Origin: an uncultured Bacteroidales bacterium
GTDB taxonomy: Bacteria; Bacteroidota; Bacteroidia; Bacteroidales; CAIWKO01
Direction of reading: 5' to 3'
Length of the DNA stretch: 64,000 bases
Assembly (NCBI GenBank): GCA_903913285.1
Contig: CAIWKO010000045.1
Span: 130,068 to 194,067, forward strand
The notes beneath the pieces were generated by a model. It was not told the origin of the DNA, searched no databases, and saw nothing but the letters and a program-made list of their open reading frames with translations. A program made the translations under genes and the position numbers. Below are positions 13,541 to 22,751 of this stretch, piece by piece (the first letter of the stretch is position 1; every line of letters begins with the position of its first letter).

Positions 13541-16054
13541 TTATTTCTCCAGAGTTTTTTCCTTCTTCTTTCTAAACTCAAAAAACAAGCTAATTCCAAT
13601 AAAAAGCAGCAACAATACCGATCCGGCAAACGATATCTTTTCTCCTGTATAAAACGATCTGGGTTCGAACTTAAACTCTATCTTATGATCGCCTGCAGGC
13701 ACCATCATAGCTCTCAGCACATAATTGGCGCGGAAATAAGGCGCTTTCTTACCGTCGATATAAGCATTCCAGCCTCTGCTGTAATAAATTTCCGAAAACA
13801 CCGCCAGTTGGTCGGTTTTCAGGTTTTTGCTTTCGTAGGTCAGATAATTGGGTTTATAATCCGTAAGCTTTATCGACGATTGCGTATCTTTATTGCCTTT
13901 AAAAGTGCTCAGTTCCGTTTCAAAACGTTTATCAACAACAGCGGTGTTGGCAGGATAAAAATTATCCATCGCTTTAATTTCCTCATCTGCATTGGCAACC
14001 ATTTTCACATTCTTCACAAACCATGCATTGCCCAAAGCGGCAGGATTTCTCAGCGGATGAGCATCGGGGTTGTAAATAAAATATTTCGTGTTGAGCATAT
14101 TCAGCGATGTCAGTCCATATAAGGTCGAAACAAGCACTGAGTCGGGAACATTGCCTTGCAGGGTTTTCACCAGGCGGTCGCGTTCTTGTGTCAAATGATA
14201 ATCTATCAGGTCCTGATATCTGCGCAGTTTGGCAGCATGATATCCCCCAATGGATTTATGATAATAAGATGCAGATGCATCGCGTGCAAAATCGCCCGTC
14301 ACCAAACTCAAAACACGATAATCTTTCGTTGTATCCTGCAATATCATATTGTCGCAGTTTGTTGCTTCAAACGGAACATCAACTTTACTCTTGGCAACAA
14401 AATTCTTGGTGTTAAGATATCTTCTGTCTATAGGAACCAGATCGATAAGTATCAACAGGGCAACTCCACCGTAAAGAATATATTTGCTCATTTTCTTTGC
14501 CGAAGCATAGATCCAGATCAAACCTGCACCGATCACAATAAAAGCGATTGTCCGCAAACACGACATTTTAAAGATTGACATACGCGCAATTTCCAGGTTC
14601 GAAATAAACCCGTCTATCTGGACTTTGTCGGCTCCTTGTTTCAGATACTGATTGAACTGCGATAACTCTTCAGGAGTCGTAAAACTAAAGAACAAGCTGG
14701 GCATCAGCACGAACAACAATGTTATCCCTGCAGTCAAACCCAGCGAAACAAAGAAGAACCCTTTTTTTTCTTTCACCAGTTTCGGATTCTCGGCTATTTC
14801 TTTCAGCGCGAGTATCGCCAGGAATGGCATCGTAAACTCAACTATAATTAATATAGATGAAACCGCCCGAAACTTATTGTAGAAAGGAACATAATTAATA
14901 AAGAAGTCGGTCAGGAACATAAAATTATGCCCCCACGAAAGCAAGATGGCCAGAATGGTTGCGCCAAACAAAGCCCATTTGAGCTTTCCCTTTACGATAA
15001 ATAGCCCGAGCACGAAAAGGAACATGATAAATGCCCCCACATAAACCGGTCCTGCAGTAAACGGCAAATTTCCCCAGTAGCGGCTTTGATTTGATACAGC
15101 TTCCTTATATTGTCTGTCAACTCCGTCTAAAGCCGATTTTGTAGTTCCGATAGATTCGCTCTCACCGCCTTTTGCGTCGGGTATCATCAGCGTAAAGGTT
15201 TCGCCAATACCGTAGCTCCATTGGGTGATATAATCTTTATCCAGACCCGAAGATTGAACTTTGGGGTCAAGAGTAAGCTCCGATTTTCCCCGTATAGTTT
15301 CTTTCACGTATTCTGCTGAGGTCCAGAGATTCGTAACGTTGGGTCCTATCGAAATAAACCCTGCAATAGCCAATACACCTATAGCGATAAAAAAAGATCT
15401 GATCTTCTTTTGGAAAAGTGCATAGATAAATTCAAACAAAACAATGAATCCGATGAGCAGTAGCATATAATACGTCATCTGCACATGATTTACTGATATT
15501 TCTAATGCCATGAATAAGGCGGTAAGCGCACCGCCAAGTAAAAATTTTTCTTTAAATGTGAGAATAATTCCTGCAATAACTGTCGGGATAAATGCAATTG
15601 CCATCGCTTGTGAATTATGCCCAACGCTTATATACAATAAAAAATAGGATGAAAAAGCAAAAGCTAAGGCCCCGATAATAGATAGCCACGGATCAACCTT
15701 GAACGTACACAACAATATAAAGAATCCTAGCAGAAGAACAAATAAAATATTAGCAGGAAAAGGTAATCCTGCCGTAAATATTTTTTTAACAGTATATATA
15801 ATATTAGTTCTAGGAACCATATTAATTTGATAAGCCGGCATTCCTCCAAACATCGAATTGGTCCACAAGGCTTCTTCTCCCGTGGCAGTTCTGTAATCTA
15901 CAATTTCTTTCGACGAACCTTTGAACTGCATAACATCGCTTTGATTAATTCTTTTTCCTTCCAATACCGGGCTGAAATAAATTAACGATATAGCAATAAA
16001 AATTGCTATTGCAACCACGTAAGGAATTACTTTTTTAAAATTAAATTTTTTCAT
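13541..16054 (-). CDS. YfhO-family polytopic membrane protein
   Basis: This is an 837-residue membrane protein with an N-terminal anchor (residues 11-30) and about a dozen hydrophobic helices in residues 1-550. A soluble C-terminal part (FSEIYYSRGWNAYIDGKKAP, then MVPAGDHKIEFKFEP) precedes a last helix. This matches the YfhO family, GT-C-fold-like membrane proteins. In Gram-positives YfhO takes part in glycosylating lipoteichoic acid, and in Bacteroidota it is thought to act on lipid-linked sugars. Length and the GWNAYIDGK block are typical. It is separated from DUF4834 upstream by 44 nt and shares the terminator at 13487-13519. The exact substrate in this lineage is not established. Confidence 0.88.
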   Translation of the reverse strand: MKKFNFKKVIPYVVAIAIFIAISLIYFSPVLEGKRINQSDVMQFKGSSKEIVDYRTATGEEALWTNSMFGGMPAYQINMVPRTNIIYTVKKIFTAGLPFPANILFVLLLGFFILLCTFKVDPWLSIIGALAFAFSSYFLLYISVGHNSQAMAIAFIPTVIAGIILTFKEKFLLGGALTALFMALEISVNHVQMTYYMLLLIGFIVLFEFIYALFQKKIRSFFIAIGVLAIAGFISIGPNVTNLWTSAEYVKETIRGKSELTLDPKVQSSGLDKDYITQWSYGIGETFTLMIPDAKGGESESIGTTKSALDGVDRQYKEAVSNQSRYWGNLPFTAGPVYVGAFIMFLFVLGLFIVKGKLKWALFGATILAILLSWGHNFMFLTDFFINYVPFYNKFRAVSSILIIVEFTMPFLAILALKEIAENPKLVKEKKGFFFVSLGLTAGITLLFVLMPSLFFSFTTPEELSQFNQYLKQGADKVQIDGFISNLEIARMSIFKMSCLRTIAFIVIGAGLIWIYASAKKMSKYILYGGVALLILIDLVPIDRRYLNTKNFVAKSKVDVPFEATNCDNMILQDTTKDYRVLSLVTGDFARDASASYYHKSIGGYHAAKLRRYQDLIDYHLTQERDRLVKTLQGNVPDSVLVSTLYGLTSLNMLNTKYFIYNPDAHPLRNPAALGNAWFVKNVKMVANADEEIKAMDNFYPANTAVVDKRFETELSTFKGNKDTQSSIKLTDYKPNYLTYESKNLKTDQLAVFSEIYYSRGWNAYIDGKKAPYFRANYVLRAMMVPAGDHKIEFKFEPRSFYTGEKISFAGSVLLLLFIGISLFFEFRKKKEKTLEK

Positions 16055-16098
16055 TGGTGCTTGTTTTATTTTTTAACAATAGGGTCTGTGGGTATAGA

Positions 16099-16350
16099 TT
16101 ATTTATCTTTTATTTCTTCAAAATCAACATAATCTCCGGGCAGATCAGTTTTATCCTGCTGTTCTTCGGGAATATAATCAATGTTAATAGTGCCTTCGGG
16201 ATTGTTTTCTTTATGATGTGCTTCTTGCGAGCGGCTTGTGAATTTTCTGGAAAGTTTTTGTAAGTAAATGCGGGCGAAAAACGGGATAATGTATAAAAAC
16301 ACCATCCACGAAATAAAAACTATCAGTAAAAACCAGAAAAATGCATTCAT
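16099..16350 (-). CDS. DUF4834-family small membrane protein
   Basis: This is an 83-residue protein. A hydrophobic helix spans residues 3-28 (FFWFLLIVFISWMVFLYIIP), followed by a basic stretch and an acidic tail ending VDFEEIKDK. This is the form of the DUF4834 family, which is confined to Bacteroidota and has no known function. It sits between rpmH (terminator between them) and the YfhO gene 44 nt downstream, so it may be co-transcribed with YfhO. The N-terminal helix probably anchors it in the inner membrane with the tail in the cytoplasm, by the positive-inside rule. Confidence 0.75.
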   Translation of the reverse strand: MNAFFWFLLIVFISWMVFLYIIPFFARIYLQKLSRKFTSRSQEAHHKENNPEGTINIDYIPEEQQDKTDLPGDYVDFEEIKDK

Positions 16351-16362
16351 TTTGTAGGTATT

Positions 16363-16398
16363 AAAAAAAATGAGGAGACAAATTGATTTATCTCCTCA
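16363..16398 (-). terminator. intrinsic terminator of rpmH
   Basis: The inverted repeat TGAGGAGA (16371-16378) / TCTCCTCA (16391-16398) is followed, on the minus strand, by a run of eight T (16363-16370). It lies between rpmH and the DUF4834 gene. Confidence 0.85.
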
Positions 16399-16439
16399 AA
16401 ATTATAATATTTTATTATACCGAAACGGATTCCGTAAAA

Positions 16440-16598
16440 TTATCTTTTATGTAATTTTTCGTCAGAAACGGTTAGTTTTTTTCTTCCTTTTGCCCTACGA
16501 CTTGCTAATACTCTGCGGCCGTTAGCCGATTCCATTTTTTTGCGGAAACCGTGATTGTTTCTTCTTTTGCGTTGCGAGGGTTGAAATGTTCTTTTCAT
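16440..16598 (-). CDS. rpmH: 50S ribosomal protein L34
   Basis: I found this by reading the minus strand; at 52 codons it is easy to miss. The protein begins [18 protein letters not shown], the near-invariant L34 start, continues [20 protein letters not shown] and ends [12 protein letters not shown]. The core signature GFRKKM..NGR.VL..RR.KGR is complete. L34 is a small basic protein of the large ribosomal subunit. Bacterial rpmH often sits beside rnpA, but here the neighbours are a glycosyltransferase gene upstream and a DUF4834 gene downstream, so no rnpA is coupled to it. An intrinsic terminator at 16363-16398 follows, so it is probably expressed alone. Confidence 0.97.
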   Translation of the reverse strand: MKRTFQPSQRKRRNNHGFRKKMESANGRRVLASRRAKGRKKLTVSDEKLHKR

Positions 16599-16676
16599 TG
16601 TTTGAAAAATTTAAGGAGTGCAAAGGTATTTATTTTTTTCAATCTGACAAATAATTTCTTACTTTTCTTAAAAAAA

Positions 16677-17804
16677 TTACCTGACAATCGTTTTTTCGAC
16701 ACTTTCCCATAATAATGCCGCTGACTTATCCCACGAAAATTCTTCTCGCCGAATTTGTGCTTTATCAATTAATTCTTTTCGGCAAACCTCATCATTTGCA
16801 ATTTTAAGCAATGCAGCAGCAATGTGTTCAGGATTAAATGGGTCGCAAAGCAGGGCTGCACTTCCTGCCACTTCGGGCATAGAACTTACGTTTGATGTAA
16901 TAACAGGAGTATCGCAGTTAAAAGCCTCAAGGATTGGTATACCAAAGCCTTCAAAATATGAAATGTATGTAAGCCCCAGTGCACTGCCCAGCAAATGGTT
17001 TAATTCTTCAGCAGCCACCCTGCCTTTAAAGATAATATCATTATTAAATTCAAGGTTGCATAAAGTTTGTTCCATTTCTTTTGTCCACCATTTTTCAGCA
17101 CCTACAATAAGCAACTTGATTTCTTTTTGGTTTTTCCTTCGAAAAATATCGAAGGCAAGAAACAGATTTTTTAAATTTTTTCGGGGAAGTAAAGCCCCGA
17201 TAAAAATAAAATAATCACAATTGTTTGAAAATAGCTTTTTTGTTTCAAATTTAACTGCTTCCGAAACGGAGTGGTACTTTTCATTAACACCGTTGTAAAC
17301 CACATCGATTTTTTCGTTTGGAATACCATATTGATTATGGATATCTTTTTTCGAAAACTCTGAAACTGTAGCAATTCTATTAGCTCTTTTAGCAAATCTC
17401 GGAAAAAAGTATTGATAATATTTTGTAATGATCCAGGGCAGATCTTTCGGATAATGCTCAAAGTTCAGATCATGAATAACAGCGAGTGTTGGGGTCTTTG
17501 TTGATAACGAAATATAACCGTCGGGAGACAGAAACAGATCAGCCTTTATTTTTTTCAGCACTTTCGGGATTGAAAATTCGAACCATAAATAGAAAAGAAA
17601 AGGATGGCGTGCTTGTGGCCCTATAACAATAGGAATAATATTACTTGAGAAAATAAATTCCTCATCATAAGCTCTGTCGAAAATAAAATAAAAGGTATGT
17701 TCTTTATGCTGGTTAGTAATTCTTTTGAGAGTTTCAAAAGTAAACCAACCAATTCCTTCAAGTTTGTTTTTGAGTAATAAACGGGTATTAACAGCTATAT
17801 TCAC
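16677..17804 (-). CDS. glycosyltransferase family 4 (GT-B fold)
   Basis: This is a 375-residue retaining glycosyltransferase. The C-terminal Rossmann domain contains YISYFEGFGIPILEAFNCDT, with the E-x7-E nucleotide-sugar signature, then VITSNVSSMPEVAGSAALL. The N-terminal domain includes LAVIHDLNFEHYP and IATVSEFSKKDI, typical of mannosyltransferase-like GT4 enzymes. There is no membrane segment; it probably works at the cytoplasmic face on lipopolysaccharide or exopolysaccharide precursors. It starts 11 nt after the stop of the sigma-54 activator gene, so the two share a transcript driven by the promoter near 19065-19095. The sugar donor and acceptor are not known. Confidence 0.88.
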   Translation of the reverse strand: MNIAVNTRLLLKNKLEGIGWFTFETLKRITNQHKEHTFYFIFDRAYDEEFIFSSNIIPIVIGPQARHPFLFYLWFEFSIPKVLKKIKADLFLSPDGYISLSTKTPTLAVIHDLNFEHYPKDLPWIITKYYQYFFPRFAKRANRIATVSEFSKKDIHNQYGIPNEKIDVVYNGVNEKYHSVSEAVKFETKKLFSNNCDYFIFIGALLPRKNLKNLFLAFDIFRRKNQKEIKLLIVGAEKWWTKEMEQTLCNLEFNNDIIFKGRVAAEELNHLLGSALGLTYISYFEGFGIPILEAFNCDTPVITSNVSSMPEVAGSAALLCDPFNPEHIAAALLKIANDEVCRKELIDKAQIRREEFSWDKSAALLWESVEKTIVR

Positions 17805-17815
17805 AACTTCAGATA

Positions 17816-19045
17816 TTATTTTTCAAGATCATATTCTCTGATTTTACGATATAGTGTCCGTTCAGAGATCCCAAGTTCTTTTGCAGCATTTCTTTTTCTG
17901 CCGCGATATTTTTCCAAAGCTTTTTTTATCAGTTCCTTTTCTCGTTGTTGTAAAGAAAGTGATTCTTCATATACCTCTGGATATTGAATAGATTCTGTAA
18001 TAATGGTATCTGGTTGGTGAATATGAATGTCTTCATCCCGTTTAAAATCCGATTCAAATTCGTTATTGAAATTATTAAGAAACTGCGCTTTTTGATCCTG
18101 CATATTTGCCGAAATGCTTCCGTCTTTTAAAATATCAGCTACCAGCTGTTTTAATTCAGTGATATCTCTTCGCATTTCAAAAAGTACCCGATATAGAATA
18201 TCCCTTTCAGATAATTCCATCTGATCGCCTTGGTTTTTTAATAAAACAGGAAGCTTGCTCATATTTACCTGAGGCAGGTATTTTGTGAGTGTCTGTGCAT
18301 TAATATTCCGTTGTTTTTCGATGATAGAAATTTGTTCGGTAATATTTTTCAATTGCCTGATATTTCCGGGCCAGCGATAATTTAATATTAAGTTTTGCGC
18401 TTCTTCATCCATTTTTATTACCGGCATTTTATATTTGTCGGCAAAATCGGAAGCAAACTTTCTGAAAAGCAAAATAATATCATCTTTTCGGTCTCGTAAT
18501 GGCGGAACCGTGATAGGAACTGAGTTTAATCGGTAATATAGATCTTCACGAAATTTACCGTGTTGGATAGCCTCAGTTAAATTAATGTTGGTAGCAGCAA
18601 TTATTCTGACATTGGTTTTAATAACTTTTGATGAACCAACTCTGATAAATTCTCCCGATTCAAGAACCCGTAATAATCGGGCCTGAGTGGAAAGAGGCAT
18701 ATCGGCTATTTCATCAAGGAAAATGGTACCGCCATTTACAACTTCAAAGTAACCTTTACGAGCTTCATGAGCACCTGTAAACGAACCTTTTTCGTGTCCG
18801 AAAAGCTCAGAATCTATAGTGCCTTCGGGAATTGCGCCGCAGTTTACAGCTATATAAGGTCCATGTTTACGTGCACTTAGTTGATGAATAATTTGAGGAA
18901 AAACTTCTTTCCCGGAGCCCGATTCACCTGTAATTAATACACTCAGGTCAGTAGATGAAACCTGACGGGCAACATCTATAGATAATTCTAATGCAGGAGA
19001 ATTACCAATGATCCCAAAACGTTGTTTTATTGCTAATACGTCCAT
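17816..19045 (-). CDS. sigma-54-dependent transcriptional activator, no receiver domain
   Basis: This is a 409-residue enhancer-binding protein. The AAA+ domain starts almost at the N-terminus: Walker A GESGSGKE (residues 40-47), the sigma-54 contact loop GSFTGA (87-92, Ser replacing the usual Ala), Walker B IFLDEIADMP (108-117, D111 and E112) and the arginine-finger region. A linker of about 90 residues leads to a Fis-type HTH (KRNAAKELGISERTLYRKI) at the C-terminus. There is no response-regulator or GAF domain, so activity is not set by phosphorylation of a fused receiver. In other Bacteroidota a gene of this type stands beside lptE and secG; here those lie 28 kb away. Confidence 0.9.
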   Translation of the reverse strand: MDVLAIKQRFGIIGNSPALELSIDVARQVSSTDLSVLITGESGSGKEVFPQIIHQLSARKHGPYIAVNCGAIPEGTIDSELFGHEKGSFTGAHEARKGYFEVVNGGTIFLDEIADMPLSTQARLLRVLESGEFIRVGSSKVIKTNVRIIAATNINLTEAIQHGKFREDLYYRLNSVPITVPPLRDRKDDIILLFRKFASDFADKYKMPVIKMDEEAQNLILNYRWPGNIRQLKNITEQISIIEKQRNINAQTLTKYLPQVNMSKLPVLLKNQGDQMELSERDILYRVLFEMRRDITELKQLVADILKDGSISANMQDQKAQFLNNFNNEFESDFKRDEDIHIHQPDTIITESIQYPEVYEESLSLQQREKELIKKALEKYRGRKRNAAKELGISERTLYRKIREYDLEK

Positions 19046-19375
19046 ATCTTTATAAAAAACTATACAAAATTAACCCAAAATTATCGATTGACAAATTTTT
19101 ACTTTGTTTTTATGACATTATGGCAGATTTGTTTGTTTCAGATTGGATCCCTTTCCATTATCATTTTAGGGATTTATTTCTAATAAAGCAATTCGGTAAA
19201 TTTATCAAAATAAATAAGTATGAATTATTGTCAGATAATTGTTGTTTATGAAAGAGCTTTCAGAAATAACGATTGTGTTAATGGCTTTGAAAAGATAAGG
19301 ATATTTAGAGTGAATCAAAATATTCTTTATTTTAGCCAATTATTTTAATTCATATTCATAATTTTATTTTAAGCC
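19046..19375. other. divergent intergenic region
   Basis: This 330-bp AT-rich spacer lies between the sigma-54 activator (minus) and the methyltransferase (plus). A full promoter match for the minus operon lies at 19065-19095. I find no clear promoter element for the plus gene and no sigma-54 type -24/-12 site. Confidence 0.6.
19065..19095 (-). promoter_or_regulatory. Bacteroidota-type promoter of the sigma-54 activator/GT operon
   Basis: On the minus strand, TTTG (19092-19095) is followed by a 19-nt spacer and TAATTTTG (19065-19072). Both boxes and the spacing fit the -33/-7 consensus. The -7 box is 19 bp upstream of the ATG at 19045. Confidence 0.65.
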
Positions 19376-20290
19376 ATGCCGAAAATTGTAAAAAAAGTTC
19401 TTAGAAAAATTAGTAAATGCCGCGAAACATGTAAACGTAAGAAAACTAATAATGACGTTATTAATTCATTAGTAAATTCAAAAAACATTTATTTAAACAA
19501 AATTGGTATTTCTTTACGAGCTGTGATTCTTGATGAATATACGGAAACAGAAAGAGCAACTTTTACAAAACTTGAACAGTTCAGGCAAACCCTGATCAGA
19601 TCAAAACAATTGGTACAAATTGAAGATTTCGGAGCCGGTAATTCAGAATCAACAAGAACAGCTGAAGAAATGAGTAAAGGGTCTGTTATCAATTATTCAA
19701 TTGGCTATCTCGCATCAAGTCCATCTTCTCGTCCTGCATATGCCCGTGCATTGTATAAAATACTTGAAGCGTTTGATTTTGCGAACTGCATTGAAATGGG
19801 TACATGTGTGGGCGTTTCTGCGGCTTATCAATGTTTTGCGCTGCAACATAATGAAAGAAGCAGATTGATCACAATTGATGGCTCAGCAAATTTGTGTAAA
19901 ATATCCAGAGCAAATCTGACTTCGCTCGGCTTAACTAATTTTGAAATAAGGGCAGGAAGGTTTGCAGATGTTTTACCCGGCTTGCTTAATGAAGTTAAGA
20001 CTGTTGATTATGTATTTATTGATGGTCATCATGATGAAAGGGCAACCTTTGATTATTTCATGCAGTTGCTTCCTTATCTGTCTGATGTTTCGGTTCTAAT
20101 ATTTGACGATGTTAACTGGTCGGATGGAATGGTTCGAGCATGGAATTTAATTCAGAAACATGAAGTATTTACCGCAGTAATCGATGTCCAAAAATTCGGA
20201 ATAGGATTAATAGATAAAACTTCTACTGAAAAAATATCATCCGATATTTTTAAAATTACTATTGAAAAAAGTTGTTTTAAAAAATATTAA
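19376..20290 (+). CDS. class I SAM-dependent methyltransferase
   Basis: This is a 304-residue protein. Residues 138-150 (CIEMGTCVGVSAA) form the SAM-binding motif I. LITIDGS and VDYVFIDGHHDERATF follow as motifs II to IV, with FDDVNWSDGM near the active site. This is the Methyltransf_24 type, related to catechol-type and sugar O-methyltransferases. The basic N-terminal 30 residues (many Lys and Cys) are not part of the fold. It stands alone, next to a convergent TonB-dependent receptor gene. With the glycosyltransferase operon opposite, methylation of a surface sugar is possible but not shown by sequence. Confidence 0.8.
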   Translation: MPKIVKKVLRKISKCRETCKRKKTNNDVINSLVNSKNIYLNKIGISLRAVILDEYTETERATFTKLEQFRQTLIRSKQLVQIEDFGAGNSESTRTAEEMSKGSVINYSIGYLASSPSSRPAYARALYKILEAFDFANCIEMGTCVGVSAAYQCFALQHNERSRLITIDGSANLCKISRANLTSLGLTNFEIRAGRFADVLPGLLNEVKTVDYVFIDGHHDERATFDYFMQLLPYLSDVSVLIFDDVNWSDGMVRAWNLIQKHEVFTAVIDVQKFGIGLIDKTSTEKISSDIFKITIEKSCFKKY

Positions 20291-20296
20291 CCATTC

Positions 20297-20322
20297 TTTA
20301 AATTCTGTTTTTAGAATTTAAA
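20297..20322. terminator. AT-rich hairpin between convergent genes
   Basis: TTTAAATTCT (20297-20306) and AGAATTTAAA (20313-20322) form a perfect 10-bp stem with a 6-nt loop. It overlaps the last codons of the TonB receptor gene and follows the methyltransferase stop. It lacks a GC-rich stem and a long T run, so terminator function is uncertain. Confidence 0.35.
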
Positions 20323-22641
20323 ACTTATCCCTAAACTTGGCATAATTGGTAACTGATTGATCCGGGTATAGGTTATACGGTCAAAATAAAAGATATTATT
20401 CCGGTCATAGACATTAGTAACGCTTAAGTTAATATCCAAAGAACTTCTTTCGCTGAAAAGGAATGTCTTGCTGACAGAAATATCCAATCTGTGATAATAG
20501 GGCAAGCGTCCGCTATCTTTGTTGGCGTATAAGACTCCTAAGGTTCCGTTATTTGTAGTATAATTTGAGTTTATACCACCCGAAAAGTTGAGAAGTTCAT
20601 AGAATCCTTGAGTTTGAGCAAAAGGAAATCCGGAGCCCAAGTTCCATCTCATATTAACACCCCATCCTAAAGTTTTTCCGAATTTATATGAAGCGACAAT
20701 ATTTATATTATGTCTGCGGTCATAGTGCGGAAAATAAGTATCAATTCCATCATAACGGTGAATAAAGCCATAAGAGTATACACCCCAGAGATATAGCTGA
20801 CGGTATTCATATTTAAGTGTAAAATTCAAACCCTCAGCATCACCTTTTTCAATAATGAAATCTTTTTTCAGGTAATCAGGTTTGTCAGAATATTCAGGTG
20901 CATCATCATAAACTTTATTACTGTTGATATCGGTCAGTTCTGTAAACCATTTATAATAACCTTCAATGTTTAAAGAGAGATTTTTAGCAAGATCGGCCTC
21001 AATTCCGAATATCAGATGGTCGGCTTTTTGTAAGGCGGAATTAACATCTTTTCCATCAAATTGCTTTTGAAGATTATCAGGTGCTGAAATAAAGCCATAA
21101 AAGAGATTTACTACATCGTTATCTGAACTGGCTGAAATAAGATCTTGCGAATACATTCCGGCAGCAAGTTTAAATCGCAGGAATTTTGTGGCATTATATT
21201 TCACTGCCAAACGGGGTTCTGGCGAAAAAGCTGATAAGGAAGCGTATTCCTGACCACGGAAACTGGGTTCAATTATGAATTTGCCAATAACCCATTTGTA
21301 TTTGAGAAAGATTGCAAATTCAGTAGTGGATTCATTTTGAGAGATTGTTCTTTTTGCAGAGTTTTCAAATGAAAAATCGGTTCCAAAGCCTAAAACCTCT
21401 AATCCATATTTAAACTCATTTTTACCCATAAAGGACGTAAAGTTAAGACCCAGATTAAACCCGTTTATCTTACTTGTATTGGTTTGTGCTTCTTTCTCAA
21501 CTTGATTTGAAAGAGAGATTTTATATGATGAATAAGCTAAAATCCCGTCAATAAGCATCGATGCTTTTGCAGGTATAACAACAAAATTCATTCCTGCTCC
21601 ATATGATTTCCATTTGAAATCGGCAATTTGTTTATAATTGGCATCATCATTAAAATTAAACCCATAAAAATTCACTTTGCTGCCATTTCCCGCATTGATA
21701 GAGAGTTTTCCGTAAAGATCAAGATAGTTAAATGGTAATCCATCCTTATTAATATATTGATAAAGAGTTTTTGATGTTTGTTTAAGGTATGAATTTTTTG
21801 CTGAAACAATATAGGACATACTGGGCTTATCGTTTTCTTTTTCCTTAATGATTGGTCCTTCTAATAAAAGTTTTGCTCCAAAAGTGGTTGCATCTACTTT
21901 ACCGGAGAATCTTTTTTTGTTCCCGTCGCGTGTTGTAATATCCATAACTGATGAAATTCGGCCGCCATATTCAGCGCCAAAACCTCCTGTATAGACATCA
22001 GCATTTTTAAGGATATCGGTATCAAAAACGGAAAATAAACCAATAGAGTGAAAAGGATTATAAACAACCATTCCATCGAGCAACACTTCATTTTGAACCG
22101 GAGAACCTCCGCAAATATAAAGTTGCCCCCCTTGATCGCCAGTAAAAACAACACCCGGTAATACTTGTAAATATTGAGCCAGATCAGGAACTCCACCTAT
22201 TGAAGGGATTTGTTCTATTTTTTTTGGTGTAACTGTAATTTCAGATACTTTGGTCTCGGTTTTATTATCTTGCGATTCCGCTGTAATATTAATTCCTTTA
22301 ATATCATATGCAGCTTTTTCTAAATATAGTTTTTTATTGATATTGTCACCTTTTAGAACTTTAATAGGCATTTTTAAGGTATCAAACCCTAAAAATGTAG
22401 TAATTAAAATATATTCTCCGGGAGGTATTTGTGTAATGGCAAAAAAACCATTTACATCTGTTGTTGCACCAAGTGTTGTTTTGTAAAGATATACATTTGT
22501 ATATATCGATGGTTCTCCGGTGGACTTATCATAAACAAAACCCTTGATGGTTCCCTTTTGCGATTGCTGTGCCTTTACTGGGATTGTTATAATAAAAAGT
22601 ATTACAATTAAACAAAAAAACGGGATTCTTTTAAATAACAT
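20311..22641 (-). CDS. TonB-dependent outer-membrane receptor with N-terminal carboxypeptidase-like domain
   Basis: This is a 776-residue protein. A signal peptide (residues 1-24, ending VKAQ) precedes a carboxypeptidase-D regulatory-like domain (about 28-110: GTIKGFVYDKSTGEPSIYTN). The plug domain (about 125-240) carries LPGVVFTGDQGGQLYICGG and DGMVVYNPFHSIGLFSVFD. A 22-strand-type beta barrel follows and ends with an aromatic Phe (SLGISFKF), as required for BAM insertion. No SusD-like lipoprotein is adjacent, so it is not a typical SusCD glycan importer. The substrate may be a metal chelate, vitamin or oligopeptide. A -7 element lies at 22673-22680. It is monocistronic. Confidence 0.9.
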   Translation of the reverse strand: MLFKRIPFFCLIVILFIITIPVKAQQSQKGTIKGFVYDKSTGEPSIYTNVYLYKTTLGATTDVNGFFAITQIPPGEYILITTFLGFDTLKMPIKVLKGDNINKKLYLEKAAYDIKGINITAESQDNKTETKVSEITVTPKKIEQIPSIGGVPDLAQYLQVLPGVVFTGDQGGQLYICGGSPVQNEVLLDGMVVYNPFHSIGLFSVFDTDILKNADVYTGGFGAEYGGRISSVMDITTRDGNKKRFSGKVDATTFGAKLLLEGPIIKEKENDKPSMSYIVSAKNSYLKQTSKTLYQYINKDGLPFNYLDLYGKLSINAGNGSKVNFYGFNFNDDANYKQIADFKWKSYGAGMNFVVIPAKASMLIDGILAYSSYKISLSNQVEKEAQTNTSKINGFNLGLNFTSFMGKNEFKYGLEVLGFGTDFSFENSAKRTISQNESTTEFAIFLKYKWVIGKFIIEPSFRGQEYASLSAFSPEPRLAVKYNATKFLRFKLAAGMYSQDLISASSDNDVVNLFYGFISAPDNLQKQFDGKDVNSALQKADHLIFGIEADLAKNLSLNIEGYYKWFTELTDINSNKVYDDAPEYSDKPDYLKKDFIIEKGDAEGLNFTLKYEYRQLYLWGVYSYGFIHRYDGIDTYFPHYDRRHNINIVASYKFGKTLGWGVNMRWNLGSGFPFAQTQGFYELLNFSGGINSNYTTNNGTLGVLYANKDSGRLPYYHRLDISVSKTFLFSERSSLDINLSVTNVYDRNNIFYFDRITYTRINQLPIMPSLGISFKF

Positions 22642-22672
22642 AAAATGGGTATAAAAAAACTTATAATTTTGC

Positions 22673-22680
22673 CAAAATTA
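22673..22680 (-). promoter_or_regulatory. putative -7 element of the TonB receptor gene
   Basis: TAATTTTG on the minus strand, 31 bp upstream of the ATG at 22641, is a perfect TAnnTTTG match. No TTTG occurs at the expected -33 distance. Confidence 0.4.
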
Positions 22681-22751
22681 AAGATAATATTCGAATAACG
22701 AATTAATGTGTTGTTAATTTGAACAAACTACTTATCATTAAAACAAATAAC

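Noticed and set aside
20311-22641. SusC of a polysaccharide utilisation locus
   Set aside because: No SusD-like lipoprotein, glycoside hydrolase or hybrid sensor is adjacent, so it is called a generic TonB-dependent receptor.
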